Positions 51,660 to 61,015 are shown, numbered from the stretch's first letter. The stretch: 64,000 nt of DNA from Deltaproteobacteria bacterium (GCA_003973265.1 QNYZ01000043.1:1-64000), one strand, 5' to 3'. Numbers and translations: made by a program. Notes: generated by a model not told the origin, from the sequence alone.

Positions 51660-51977
51660 TCAGGCCAGCATGTCGTCAACCGTCTCATCTATTTTTCGGA
51701 TTTCGGCGATCAATTCGTCTGCGCCTCTGGCTTTTGAGCGGCTTAACTGTTTGCCCCATTTCTGGAGCATGGGCGTATCGATCCGGCGTACATCAGGGTG
51801 CCTGGCCCATTCCATCCCGATTTTTTCACCCAGCCGCCCCAGTATCTTACCAACGGATTCTTTTTCGGTTTCCGGTACGGCATCGAGGATTTCTTTTTGG
51901 CGTGACTGCCATCCTTTGATCAGGAAAGTCCCTTTTTGAAATTTTCGGTACCATTCCCGTTCCCGTTTTTTTTCCAT
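51660..51977 (-). CDS. Hypothetical 105-residue protein
   Basis: A small basic helical protein that I do not recognise. It has a Lys/Arg-rich N-terminus (EKKREREWYRKFQKGTFLIKG), the central helices VPETEKESVGKILGRLGEKIG and a Trp-containing WARHPDVRRIDTPMLQKWGK, and an acidic C-terminal helix ending DDMLA. The ATG is preceded by AAGGAGGC. It is on the same strand as, and 85 bases downstream of, the VWA gene and may belong to that operon. Confidence 0.65.
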   Translation of the reverse strand: MEKKREREWYRKFQKGTFLIKGWQSRQKEILDAVPETEKESVGKILGRLGEKIGMEWARHPDVRRIDTPMLQKWGKQLSRSKARGADELIAEIRKIDETVDDMLA

Positions 51978-52062
51978 GGCAATGCCTCCTTGACTGCCTG
52001 TCAGGTATAAAACGATGTCATGACGCCGTAATTTTTTGCGTTATCCGGCACAGGTACGGCTT

Positions 52063-53253
52063 CTACGACGTCATCATATGGCTGATCGCCGCCTCCAGTC
52101 CGTCAATGGACAGTTCAAACATGGGGAAAATGTGGCGGATGGCGACGATGGTCTGGGTATAATCCCACATCCGTTGGGGAACCGGATTGAGCCAGACGCT
52201 GTAAGGAAACGTATCGGCGATGAGGCGCAGCCGTTCCAGGCTGGGTTTACCGGATCGTTCCTCCAGGTGAATGGATCCATCCGAGGCCATCAATTCGTAC
52301 GGTGCCATGCTGGCATCACCCACGATAATTATTCGGGTGTCGGGATCGAGGCGCACCAGGTCATCCACCCGCCGGGGTTTTTTATAGCGGGCAGCATCCT
52401 CCCAGAGCGCATCATAAATGGTGTTGTGGAAAAAGCAGGTGGTGACCTCCTTGAACTGGTCCCGGGCATAGTTGAACAAGGTCTGAACAACTTCGATATA
52501 CGGATCCATGGACCAGCCGCCGTTATCGATGGCCAGGATGATTTTCAGCCGGTCTTTCAAACTCCGGTCGAAAACAATTTCGATTTCGCCGGCGTTTTTC
52601 ATCGTCTGGTAGATGGTTTCGTCGATGTTGATCTGGTCTTTGGGGCCGGAGGGAATCATGTGTCGGAGCCGCTTAAGCGCTTCGCCGATCATGGGGCGGG
52701 TGAGCGGGCCGGAAAGGGAATAGTCTTTATAACGTCGATCCATGGCCACTTTGACGGCGGACTTGTTGCGGGACGTCCCTCCCACGCGCATGCCGCCGGG
52801 ATGAAACCCCGAATGCCCCACCGGCGACGTACCACCTGTACCAATCCAGCGACTGCCGCCGTGATGTTCGCCGTCCTGATCTTTCAACCGAGCCTTGAAA
52901 TATTCGATCAGTTCTTCCGGAGATAATTTTTTCAGTTCCGATTCGTCCATTCCCAGGGCGTCTGCCAGCACCTTCGGGTTTTTCAACCACGAATCAAGAA
53001 GCATGCGGGCCATCTCGTCAATCACCGCATGATCCGGATCGGGCAGATCCGCACCTTCAAAATAATGGGCAAACACCTGGTCAAACAGGTCAAAATAGCG
53101 TTCGCTTTTTACAAGGATGCATCGGGAAGCGGTATAAAAATCATTCAACGAACCGATCAGTCCCCGGTTTAATGCCTTGTGGAGGGTCAGAAAAGCGGTG
53201 GGCGAGACAGGAATGCCCGCTTCCTTGAGTGTATAGAAATATTTGATAAACAT
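52063..53253 (-). CDS. CoxE-type VWA-domain protein
   Basis: A 396-residue protein of the CoxE-like VWA family that usually pairs with a MoxR ATPase. The N-terminal 150 residues are helical (FIKYFYTLKEAGIPVSPTAF, CILVKSERYFDLFDQVF). The VWA-like domain starts at about residue 240 with KIILAIDNGGWSMDPYIEVVQTLF. The metal motif is DNGGWSM rather than the classical DxSxS. DPDTRIIIVGDASMAPYEL is a second conserved stretch. It is encoded about 70 bases after the MoxR gene. The pair is likely a chaperone for assembling or metallating a client complex, not identified here. Confidence 0.82.
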   Translation of the reverse strand: MFIKYFYTLKEAGIPVSPTAFLTLHKALNRGLIGSLNDFYTASRCILVKSERYFDLFDQVFAHYFEGADLPDPDHAVIDEMARMLLDSWLKNPKVLADALGMDESELKKLSPEELIEYFKARLKDQDGEHHGGSRWIGTGGTSPVGHSGFHPGGMRVGGTSRNKSAVKVAMDRRYKDYSLSGPLTRPMIGEALKRLRHMIPSGPKDQINIDETIYQTMKNAGEIEIVFDRSLKDRLKIILAIDNGGWSMDPYIEVVQTLFNYARDQFKEVTTCFFHNTIYDALWEDAARYKKPRRVDDLVRLDPDTRIIIVGDASMAPYELMASDGSIHLEERSGKPSLERLRLIADTFPYSVWLNPVPQRMWDYTQTIVAIRHIFPMFELSIDGLEAAISHMMTS

Positions 53254-53321
53254 AATTTTATCGTGTCAGGGGCACGGGAAGCCCGCCCCATAAAGAAGGC
53301 ACCGGCATTTTTCCGCTACCA

Positions 53322-54176
53322 TTAAAACAACCGTCGCCGCCGGGTGGTGGTGGCCGCCTTCTGGTAGTCCCCGCTTTTTTTAAACAACACACCCAGATAC
53401 GGCACGTCGCCTTTTGCCAGTTGTCTGGGTTTGAAATCGGGATCAAGGCGCAGGGCCCGAATCCAGTTGATCAGCTCCCGGGTGGCCGGGCGTTTCTCAA
53501 TGGCATCCAGATCCCGCATGCGGTAAAATGTGTCGATGGCATTCTCCATCAGGGTGGTATCGATTTCCGGAAAATGGACCTTGATGATCCGGCGCATCAT
53601 TTTGGGGTCGGGAAACGCGATATGATGAAAGTTACACCGGCCCAAAAACGGGTCGGACAGGTCTTTTTTCGCATTGGACGTGATGATAATCACCGGTCGG
53701 TGCCTGGCCTGGATGGTTTTATCGATCTCGATGATGTCGAATTCCATCTGGTCGAGTACGTCCAGCATATCGTCCTGAAAATCGGTATCTGCCTTGTCGA
53801 TTTCATCGATGAGCAGGACGACCCGCTCATCTGCGGTAAAAGACTGGCCGATCTTGCCCATTTTGATATACGCCTCAATATCGCTGACATCACGGGTGGA
53901 ATCGCCGAAACGGCTGTCGTTCAGCCGGGTCAGCGTGTCGTATTGATACAACGCCTCCACCAGTTTCATACTCGATTTGACGTTGAGGACCATTAACGGC
54001 ATGTTCAGGGCGCCGGCGATGGCATGGGCCAGCATCGTCTTGCCGGTGCCGGGCTCGCCTTTGAGCAGCAGGGGCATTTCCAGGGCCATGGAGATATTGA
54101 CAATAGCGGCCAGTTCTTCGTCCAGAACGTATTTGTCAGCGCCTGAAAAAGGCACAATTTTTTGCGGTTCGGTCAT
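53322..54176 (-). CDS. MoxR-family AAA+ ATPase
   Basis: A 284-residue AAA_5/MoxR ATPase. Walker A LLLKGEPGTGKTMLAHAIA lies at about residues 35-53, Walker B RVVLLIDEIDKADTDFQDDML at about 118-138, and sensor 1 with RPVIIITSNAKKDLSDPFLGRC. The C-terminal lid ends RLDPDFKPRQLAKGDVPYLG. MoxR proteins act with VWA partners in maturation of enzymes or in stress resistance. Here the partner is the CoxE-type gene downstream. The pair has no recognisable client gene adjacent. Confidence 0.9.
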   Translation of the reverse strand: MTEPQKIVPFSGADKYVLDEELAAIVNISMALEMPLLLKGEPGTGKTMLAHAIAGALNMPLMVLNVKSSMKLVEALYQYDTLTRLNDSRFGDSTRDVSDIEAYIKMGKIGQSFTADERVVLLIDEIDKADTDFQDDMLDVLDQMEFDIIEIDKTIQARHRPVIIITSNAKKDLSDPFLGRCNFHHIAFPDPKMMRRIIKVHFPEIDTTLMENAIDTFYRMRDLDAIEKRPATRELINWIRALRLDPDFKPRQLAKGDVPYLGVLFKKSGDYQKAATTTRRRRLF

Positions 54177-54242
54177 GGGGATATCCTGTTCAACGATGAA
54201 TGGTTGATGATCGTCGATTCCGGTACACCTGGATCGTTCTGG

Positions 54243-55307
54243 TCAACTCCGGAGTCGTTCAGATAAACGCTGGGTTAATTTAAGCACCTTTTCGGCATGG
54301 TCAATGGACATCGATCCGGTCCCGCAACTGGGGGTGATGAGCGACTGGGACCTCAACGTGTCCATGTCAATCCCGAGGTCGACGATCTGCCGGGCCTGGT
54401 TTTGCCATCGGTCGGCAAGGGTGCCGGGTGTTTCCCGTTCAATCTGGGCCGGATCGCCGGTGGGAACAATTCCCCAGCCCAGAATCCCGCCGTTATTGAT
54501 GAATGCCGTGATCTGATCCGGGTAAAGGATGAATTTATCAAAATAGAGGTAGGCATCAAAGTCGACGATATCGACGCCCGATGCCAGCACCAGGTCCCAG
54601 TCGGTATTGGCGCAGATGTGGATGCCGGCAATGCCCCCTTCGTCGTGGACGGCGTCGATTACTTCGTCGAGGCTGGCCATAATCTCTTCTCTCGAAATGC
54701 TGATCAGCTCCGATGATCCGAAACCGGCCAGTGCGGGCTCGTCGATGAAAATAATGACCGGATTTACATGCGCCCCCAGGGTTCGAATCTGCCAGCGGGC
54801 ATTGAGGGCCAGCAGTTTGATGGCCGCGTCCCGGGCCTGTTCATCATAAAAAATGGATCGGCCTTTTTCATCTTTTACCCCTGTGCCGAATGTAATCGGA
54901 CCGGTCACCTGGCCTTTCACCGCCACGGGCGGGACGGCCGGGGCGGCAAGGTAGTCGATCAGGGCAAAAAAACCACCGGCGGTTTCCGGGGTGAGGGCAA
55001 ATCCCAGCCGGGCCAGATCGCCGTCTGCCTCCATCGCTGTCAGATAGGACTCGTAAAATGATAATAGCTCGGTATCAAAGGCGTCGTCGCCAAGGGCGAT
55101 GAACATCCGGTCGTCTTTTGTGCGCAGCCCCGGCATTAAATGCAAAAACTGGGGGATCATCTGTTCTTTCGGATAGACGGGAAGCTGTACCCACAAGGGG
55201 ATTTCCGGTGTGTGGTGAATGACCTGGGTCAGCGCCTTTCGATGATCCCTGTAGGGCAGGCTGCCGATCAGGGTGGGGCGCAGTTCGGGCTGGAATTTGA
55301 TTTTCAT
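54243..55307 (-). CDS. Stand-alone MetE-like (UROD/MetE superfamily) methyltransferase
   Basis: A 354-residue protein corresponding to the catalytic C-terminal half of cobalamin-independent methionine synthase. It starts KFQPELRPTLIGSLPYRD, has KGQVTGPITFGTGV, IFIDEPALAGFGSSEL, a zinc-ligand-like IHICANTDWDLVL (HxC) and a late SCGTGSMSIDHAEKVLKL supplying a further Cys. The N-terminal domain of full MetE is missing, as in the core-MetE group that takes methyl groups from corrinoid proteins. I chose the ATG at 55307; the upstream open frame to 55838 is not protein-like. The acceptor is inferred, not proven. Confidence 0.72.
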   Translation of the reverse strand: MKIKFQPELRPTLIGSLPYRDHRKALTQVIHHTPEIPLWVQLPVYPKEQMIPQFLHLMPGLRTKDDRMFIALGDDAFDTELLSFYESYLTAMEADGDLARLGFALTPETAGGFFALIDYLAAPAVPPVAVKGQVTGPITFGTGVKDEKGRSIFYDEQARDAAIKLLALNARWQIRTLGAHVNPVIIFIDEPALAGFGSSELISISREEIMASLDEVIDAVHDEGGIAGIHICANTDWDLVLASGVDIVDFDAYLYFDKFILYPDQITAFINNGGILGWGIVPTGDPAQIERETPGTLADRWQNQARQIVDLGIDMDTLRSQSLITPSCGTGSMSIDHAEKVLKLTQRLSERLRS

Positions 55308-55436
55308 GGAAACCCCCATTCGATTCATAAATAAGTTACCGTTGAGATGATCACAATTAACATGGATCCAATATCTGCTCAAGCGGCTTGATGTATCCGG
55401 GTGCCGCCGGGAGGGAAAAACCGGCCACCTAAAAGA

Positions 55437-55465
55437 TTGACACTCCAGGGTGCCGGTGATATCTT
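55437..55465 (+). promoter_or_regulatory. Promoter for the zinc-ribbon gene and tatA
   Basis: TTGACA at 55437-55442, a 17-base spacer and TATCTT at 55460-55465. The predicted start lies about 35 bases before the ATG at 55506. The gap is shared with the divergent MetE-like gene. Confidence 0.6.
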
Positions 55466-55505
55466 TTGATACAGATGATTCTTTTTCTACCATGTGGGAA
55501 ATCCA

Positions 55506-55919
55506 ATGGCCGATGTTATTTCCATTGATAAACGGCGGCAATTGTCCGAGCGGGAAAAAAAGGAAATCATCCGTAAACGGAAGGTGCTGGCCGTGCGAAA
55601 AATTTTTCAATGCGCCCGCTGTACCTTCAAATGCGATAAATGCGGCACCCAGATCAGCAACGCCCAACTGCAAAAGGACGGTCAGCCGCCGAAACCCGGA
55701 AGCCCCTACCGGTTCTGCGAAAGCTGCATGGACGAATACCGGGATTACATCGCACGCGCGAAAGATGGCGGTGATTCGGACTATTACTGGCACAATGATG
55801 CATGGGCGGCCGAATGGCGGTTGTGGATCGATCATCAAAAGGCCGTGGATCGTTATCTAAAATCCAGGGAGTTTAAGCGACTCCTCAATGAAATCAGACA
55901 AACCCATCCGGACGCATAG
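55506..55919 (+). CDS. Zinc-ribbon hypothetical protein
   Basis: A 137-residue soluble protein. Residues ~33-48 hold clustered cysteines (FQCARCTFKCDKCGTQIS), with a second pair at about 75-78 (YRFCESCMDEYRDYI). This pattern suits one or two zinc sites. A Trp-rich segment (YYWHNDAWAAEWRLWIDHQ) and a helical tail follow. I do not recognise a named family. The ATG at 55506 is preceded by GGGAAA. It is 10 bases from tatA, so the two are cotranscribed. Confidence 0.7.
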   Translation: MADVISIDKRRQLSEREKKEIIRKRKVLAVRKIFQCARCTFKCDKCGTQISNAQLQKDGQPPKPGSPYRFCESCMDEYRDYIARAKDGGDSDYYWHNDAWAAEWRLWIDHQKAVDRYLKSREFKRLLNEIRQTHPDA

Positions 55920-55929
55920 GAGGACTTTA

Positions 55930-56115
55930 ATGTTTGGACTTGGACCCATGGAACTCATTATTATTCTCGTAATTATATTGATTATTTTCGGTGCCGGGAA
56001 GCTGCCTGAAATCGGCGGTGGCATGGGCAAGGCGATTCGAAATTTTAAATCGGGTGTTAAGGACTCGAGCAAAGAGGACCCAAAACCCGGTCAGATTGAA
56101 AAAGAGGACAAGTAG
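55930..56115 (+). CDS. tatA: Twin-arginine translocase subunit TatA
   Basis: A 61-residue TatA/E-type protein: MFGLGPMELIIILVIILIIF is the single TM helix. FGAGKLPEIGGGMGKAIRNFK is the hinge and amphipathic helix, followed by a short acidic/basic tail. TatA forms the variable pore for folded Tat substrates. The ATG at 55930 follows AGGAGGAC. No tatB or tatC is in the window. The tail is short for the family, close to TatE. Confidence 0.93.
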   Translation: MFGLGPMELIIILVIILIIFGAGKLPEIGGGMGKAIRNFKSGVKDSSKEDPKPGQIEKEDK

Positions 56116-56167
56116 GTACCCCCGGCCGGCGACCTGCCACCGATAGCCGCTGCCGCTGCCCGTATTC

Positions 56168-57613
56168 TCAGTCCGAATCGAAAAACCTGTCTTGCAAATA
56201 TCTTTCCAGCCCGGCGAGTATTTTTTTCTGGGCGGCATCCAGCCGGATGTCGCCCTTTTTCGTTTCTTCCCGCAGGGATTCAATCTCTTTTAACGCTGTT
56301 GTGGGCGTGGTTCGCCGCTGGCCCCGGTAATCAACCAGTGCATCCCCGTCACTGGACGGGTGAATCTGTTTCAGAAATCGGTTAAACTGCCGGCTTAATT
56401 TTCCGGATACCGCATCAGGAAAATTTCGACCCATCAGTCGCCGGGCAAGCTCCTGATAAACCGGAGCGGTCAACCGTTCGATGAGATGGATTTTTTCTTT
56501 GATATCGGCCGCATGAAACTGCCGGCAGATCTCTTCATCCCGTTTTGACATGAACCCGATGTCATACAAAGCCGCATCCGGATCCACGTTCGGCACGTCG
56601 GGATAGCGGTATTCCCGGTGGTAACGGATGATCCCCATCAGCAGGGATTCGTTTGCCTGGAGCCATTTTTGATTTTCCTCGGCAACGGATTGGCGGTCGC
56701 TGTCGAGCCGTTTCCAGTACCGGTTCAGGGGCGGCAGGACGATGGCAGGCTCGCCCAGTTTTTTACGGATTACCGCGGTTGTCTCGTCGAACGTATCGGC
56801 GGTTGTATTTTGGAGCTCTGGAAGGTCAAGCCTGAGCCAGAGGGTCTGGTTGCCATACGGAATCGACTGGCCGATGGAAAGCACCGGGGCAAGAAACAAA
56901 GCATCGGTGCCGAATCCGCCATCCACCATCAATCCCAGCCGATGGGGGCCGGCCGGGCTTTGAAAACTCACCGGCAGGGTGTCGATCCGCTTACCATCGG
57001 TTTTTTTATCAAAATACCCGGTAACATATTCCCACATTTTTTCATGCCTGGACAACCGCCGGGCCAGGGCCAGGGTGGCCGCCGTATCCACCATGGCATC
57101 GTGGTCCGGTCCGTGGGCCAGGTGATTGGCGCTGTTCAGGTTCTCCAGCTTCAGGGATGGTTTGCCCTCTTTTTCCGGCCACTGGAGCCCTTCCGGTTTA
57201 AACAGAAAATAGAGGAGGGTGATGGGGAAAATGTCCATCCGGCTGCAATCGTGCTGAAACTGGTGGGTATAGGGGGACAGCAGGTTGCGATAAAAGGAAA
57301 ATCGCAGAAATTCATCATCAAATCCCAGGGTATTGTATCCCAGGCTGATGGTGCCCGGCCGGTTAAAGAGGCGATGGATTTCGGTGATGGCCGACAGCTC
57401 ACTGTGTCCGGTCAGCAGGGTCGGCAGATCAATGCGGTTGACGATCATGGCGCCGGGCGAAGGGATAACATCCGGCCGCAGACGGATGTCGATCGTATGG
57501 TTTTCCAGTTCGTTGAACGATAAATCGGTGCGGATGGAAGAAAACGAAAGCACCTGGTCAAAGGCCCGGTTCAGACCGGTGGTTTCGATGTCGTAAAACA
57601 GGTACGTGTTCAT
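56168..57613 (-). CDS. sbcB: Exodeoxyribonuclease I
   Basis: A 481-residue ExoI of the DEDD superfamily that degrades ssDNA 3' to 5'. It begins NTYLFYDIETTGLNRAFDQVLSFSS (catalytic DxE), continues RPDVIPSPGAMIVNRI, SLGYNTLGFDDEFLRFSFY, KLENLNSANHLAHGPDHDAMVDTAATLALA (the final catalytic Asp/His region), and has the ExoI-specific C-terminal domain. It overlaps recQ by four bases, so the two repair genes form an operon. Confidence 0.93.
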   Translation of the reverse strand: MNTYLFYDIETTGLNRAFDQVLSFSSIRTDLSFNELENHTIDIRLRPDVIPSPGAMIVNRIDLPTLLTGHSELSAITEIHRLFNRPGTISLGYNTLGFDDEFLRFSFYRNLLSPYTHQFQHDCSRMDIFPITLLYFLFKPEGLQWPEKEGKPSLKLENLNSANHLAHGPDHDAMVDTAATLALARRLSRHEKMWEYVTGYFDKKTDGKRIDTLPVSFQSPAGPHRLGLMVDGGFGTDALFLAPVLSIGQSIPYGNQTLWLRLDLPELQNTTADTFDETTAVIRKKLGEPAIVLPPLNRYWKRLDSDRQSVAEENQKWLQANESLLMGIIRYHREYRYPDVPNVDPDAALYDIGFMSKRDEEICRQFHAADIKEKIHLIERLTAPVYQELARRLMGRNFPDAVSGKLSRQFNRFLKQIHPSSDGDALVDYRGQRRTTPTTALKEIESLREETKKGDIRLDAAQKKILAGLERYLQDRFFDSD

Positions 57614-59820
57614 GGGTCCGTCTCCCCGTTGGCCATCAGGTCATTTTGGGCGATGAATATTAACCGCAGCACCGCCAGGCTGGTATAGTCGATCGCACCG
57701 GCCATGGCATCGTGGACCGGTTTGAGGCGGCGGATGCCGTGCTTTTCAAACAGCAAAAAAACCCGGCCGGTCTGTTGCCGGGTCAGTTTTGGAGGAATAT
57801 CCAGATGGTTATCCAGCGGATTCCCCTCACACCAGTAGCGGTACAGATGTTCGAGTACCGTTTGGCGTTTGACAACGAACATTTCCATCAACTCCACGAG
57901 GGTGCGGCCGGCGTTGAACGTTTCGCCGATTGTTTCATGGCGTTTCTTTTTTATCCGGCGGGCGGGTTTACGGACCGGTTTCAGCGTGGGTTTTTGCTTT
58001 TCCGATATTCCCTGTTTGCGGCAGTACGCTCGGATCATATCAAGAAAGGCGGGGCCGTACGTGGCCAGCTTGGTCTCTCCCACGCCGTGAATCTGGTAAA
58101 GCCCGGCTTCGGTCTGGGGAAAATAGGCCGCCATTTCCATCAGGGTCTTATCGGCGAAGATGACATACGGCGGGACGTTGTCCTGATCGGCGATTTTTTT
58201 TCGTTTGTCTTTCAGCAGCCGGAACAGATCACGGTCAAAATCCGGGATTTCCGCCTTTTTCCGGGGTGTCGGTCTTGGCGTCTCCCGGTCTTCGACGGGG
58301 TTGTCATCCATCCAGCCCCATACCTTTTTTTTGCTTTTCAGCACCTCCCAGGCTGTCGGCCCCAGCCGGAATCCGCCATAATCCATATCTTCGATCAACA
58401 GATCCTGATGAAGAAACTGGCGCGAGAGGGTCTGCCATTGCCGGGTCGACAGATCCCGGCCGATTCCGTAAGTCGATAACTGGTGATGATTTAACTGGAT
58501 CACCCGCTGGCCTTTGGACCCGCGCAGAACGTTGATGATATGTGCCGCCCCGAACCGTTCGCCGGTCCGGTAAACGCAGGAGAGAAACTTCTGGGCGAAA
58601 ATCGTCAGATCAATCCGTTCCCTTTTGTTGCCCCGGCAATTGTCGCACCGGTCGCAGTGGTCGGTTTCCGTTGCTTCGCCAAAATATTGCAGCAGCGGCA
58701 CCCGCCGGCATCCCTGCCATTCGGCAAATCGCAAAAAAGCGTTTAAATGGATATTGGCGATTCGACGTTCGGCCGTCGTTTTCTGCTGGATAAAGTGTTT
58801 GATTTTATAGACGTCGGCATACCCGAACAGCAACAGGCAATCAGCAGGCAGACCGTCCCGCCCGGCCCGGCCGATTTCCTGATAATAGCTTTCAATATTT
58901 TTGGGCATGTCGTAGTGAATAACAAACCGGACATCAGGTTTGTCAATGCCCATGCCAAATGCGATGGTGGCCACGATAATGCGGGTATCATCCCGGATAA
59001 AACGCTCCTGATGGCTCCTTCGTTTTTCATCGGACAACCCGGCATGGTAAGGCAGGGCGCTGATGCCCTCATCTTGAAGCGATCGGGCCAGTTCATCCAC
59101 CTGGCGACGGGTGGCGCAATAGATGATCCCGGCCTGGTCCGGGTACTTTTGAATCATCCGCTGAATCCGTACCATGGGATTGATTTTGGGAACGATCTGT
59201 AAAAAAAGGTTTTTCCGATCGAAGCTGCCGATATAGGTATCGGTATGCTTAAATCCCAGTGTAGTCTGGATATCCTGACGGACCCGGGGGGTGGCCGTGG
59301 CGGTCAGGGCGGTGCAGACGGCTGTGGGGAATTTTTCCCGGATCTGAACAAGCTGGCGGTATTCCGGCCGAAAATCATGCCCCCATTCCGATATGCAGTG
59401 GGCTTCATCAATGGCCAGGCAATCGACCGTCATATCTGAAAGCAGGTCGACGGTTCTTTGCATCATCAACGTTTCCGGTGCCACATAGAGCAGGCGGGCC
59501 TTACCGGATCGGATGCGGCCGATGTTGTGACGGTAATCCCGGGTTTGGAGCGCGCTGTTCAGCATGACGGCATCCACCCCGGCCCGTTGCATCTGGTCGA
59601 CCTGGTCTTTCATCAGGGCGATCAGTGGAGAAATCACCACGGTCAGGCCGGAAAAGATCATGGACGGAATCTGGTAGCAGAGAGATTTGCCGCCACCGGT
59701 GGGCATGATGACCAGGGTGTCCTTTTTGGCGAGGACATTGCCGATCACCTCGGCCTGGAGGGGACGAAAGGTGTCGTATCCGAAAACATTTTTTAGGATG
59801 GCGTGGGCTCGTTCGGTCAT
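57610..59820 (-). CDS. recQ: ATP-dependent DNA helicase RecQ
   Basis: A 736-residue RecQ. The helicase core has FRPLQAEVIGNVLAKKDTLVIM, MPTGGGKSLCYQIPSMI, IDEAHCISEWGHDFRPEYRQL and TATATPRVRQDI. The C-terminal RQC has the zinc motif DHCDRCDNCRGN. A winged helix and an HRDC domain (LFRLLKDKRKKIADQDNVPPY) follow. A last HTH_40-like part (ETFNAGRTLVELMEMFVVKRQTVLEHLYRY) makes it longer than E. coli RecQ (about 610). It unwinds DNA 3' to 5'. Confidence 0.96.
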   Translation of the reverse strand: MTERAHAILKNVFGYDTFRPLQAEVIGNVLAKKDTLVIMPTGGGKSLCYQIPSMIFSGLTVVISPLIALMKDQVDQMQRAGVDAVMLNSALQTRDYRHNIGRIRSGKARLLYVAPETLMMQRTVDLLSDMTVDCLAIDEAHCISEWGHDFRPEYRQLVQIREKFPTAVCTALTATATPRVRQDIQTTLGFKHTDTYIGSFDRKNLFLQIVPKINPMVRIQRMIQKYPDQAGIIYCATRRQVDELARSLQDEGISALPYHAGLSDEKRRSHQERFIRDDTRIIVATIAFGMGIDKPDVRFVIHYDMPKNIESYYQEIGRAGRDGLPADCLLLFGYADVYKIKHFIQQKTTAERRIANIHLNAFLRFAEWQGCRRVPLLQYFGEATETDHCDRCDNCRGNKRERIDLTIFAQKFLSCVYRTGERFGAAHIINVLRGSKGQRVIQLNHHQLSTYGIGRDLSTRQWQTLSRQFLHQDLLIEDMDYGGFRLGPTAWEVLKSKKKVWGWMDDNPVEDRETPRPTPRKKAEIPDFDRDLFRLLKDKRKKIADQDNVPPYVIFADKTLMEMAAYFPQTEAGLYQIHGVGETKLATYGPAFLDMIRAYCRKQGISEKQKPTLKPVRKPARRIKKKRHETIGETFNAGRTLVELMEMFVVKRQTVLEHLYRYWCEGNPLDNHLDIPPKLTRQQTGRVFLLFEKHGIRRLKPVHDAMAGAIDYTSLAVLRLIFIAQNDLMANGETDP

Positions 59821-59826
59821 AACGGG

Positions 59827-60846
59827 TCATGTTTCATTGAAAAAGGTTTCAAATGTCTCGATGACCCGGTCAATATCCTCGCGGGTGATGTCCAGGTGAG
59901 TCACCAGCCGGAATTCACCCTGACCGCTGACGAGGATACCTTGAGACCGGCAATGAGTCGTTAACGCCTCGGACTTTTCCGGATCTATTGAAAAGAACAC
60001 CATGTTGGTCTGCACCGTATCCGGGTCGATGGTCAGGTCGGGAAACACGGAGAGTCCTTCGGCCAGGATACGGGCATTCTCGTGATCGTCGGTTAGCCGG
60101 TCGATATGGTTTTCCAGGGCATGGATCCCGGCTGCGGCCAGAATCCCGGCCTGGCGCATCCCGCCCCCCAACAGCTTACGCCACCGCCGGGCCCTTCGGA
60201 TAAAATCCCTGTTGCCGCATAATACCGAGCCCACCGGTGCCCCCAGCCCCTTGGAAAGACAGAAGGAGATCGAATCAAAGGGTGCGGTCAGTTGCGTCAC
60301 GGGGACATCAAGTTTGATGGCCGCGTTGAAAATACGCGCACCGTCCAGGTGCAGCTTCAGCCCGTACCGGTCGACAAACGGCCGGACCGTCTCTATATAA
60401 TCGAGGGGCAGGACCTTGCCGTTATGGGTGTTTTCCAGGCAGAGCAGCCGGGTCCGGGCAAAATGGTCGTCAACCGGTTTGATCATTTTGGCGACCTTAT
60501 CAAGATCGAGTCGGCCGTCTGACTCAAAGTGGACAGGCTGGGGCTGGATGCTGGCCAGCACCGCGCCGCCGCCCCCCTCGAATTTATAGGTATGGGCTTC
60601 CTGGCCCACGATATACTCATCACCCCGCCGGCAATGACTGAACAGGGCCAGCAGGTTGCCCTGGGTGCCGGAAGAGACGTAAAGGGCTGCTTCCGTACCG
60701 ATGATCTTTGCGGCCAGCGCTTCCAGCCGGTTTACCGTGGGGTCTTCACCGTAAACATCATCACCCACCTCGGCCATGGCCATGGCCGATCGCATGGCAT
60801 CCGTCGGGCGGGTTACCGTGTCGCTTCGAAGGTCGATGATTTTCAT
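59827..60846 (-). CDS. ltaE: Low-specificity L-threonine aldolase
   Basis: A 339-residue PLP enzyme cleaving threonine/allo-threonine to glycine and acetaldehyde. IIDLRSDTVTRPTDAMRSAMAMAEVGDDVYGEDPTVNRLE is cut here at its key parts: SDTVTRPT and GDDVYGEDPTVN. YVSSGTQGNLLAL, the His region VGQEAHTYKFEGGG, LHLDGARIFNAA and SFCLSKGLGAPVGSVLCG (Lys Schiff base in SKGLGAP) are present. I chose ATG 60846 with AAGGAAT upstream. It is six bases upstream of recQ. Confidence 0.93.
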   Translation of the reverse strand: MKIIDLRSDTVTRPTDAMRSAMAMAEVGDDVYGEDPTVNRLEALAAKIIGTEAALYVSSGTQGNLLALFSHCRRGDEYIVGQEAHTYKFEGGGGAVLASIQPQPVHFESDGRLDLDKVAKMIKPVDDHFARTRLLCLENTHNGKVLPLDYIETVRPFVDRYGLKLHLDGARIFNAAIKLDVPVTQLTAPFDSISFCLSKGLGAPVGSVLCGNRDFIRRARRWRKLLGGGMRQAGILAAAGIHALENHIDRLTDDHENARILAEGLSVFPDLTIDPDTVQTNMVFFSIDPEKSEALTTHCRSQGILVSGQGEFRLVTHLDITREDIDRVIETFETFFNET

Positions 60847-61015
60847 ATGGTATTCCTTTTTCAACATTTTGGCAGCGTTATGCTCGCAGAATGAAGCTGT
60901 GAAAAATATTTGTAACAAAAGGCGTATTACAACACAAGACGATCAGAATTCTAAATAAGTTTTATGTAAGCCTTGTTTTTTCCCGATTATGAATCGGTAG
61001 ACAGGATCGGAAAGA

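Noticed and set aside
55308..55838. Extra 177 codons upstream of the MetE-like start
   Set aside because: The extension lies antisense to the zinc-ribbon gene, has no protein-like composition and no ribosome site. The family starts at the KFQPELRPTLIGS segment.
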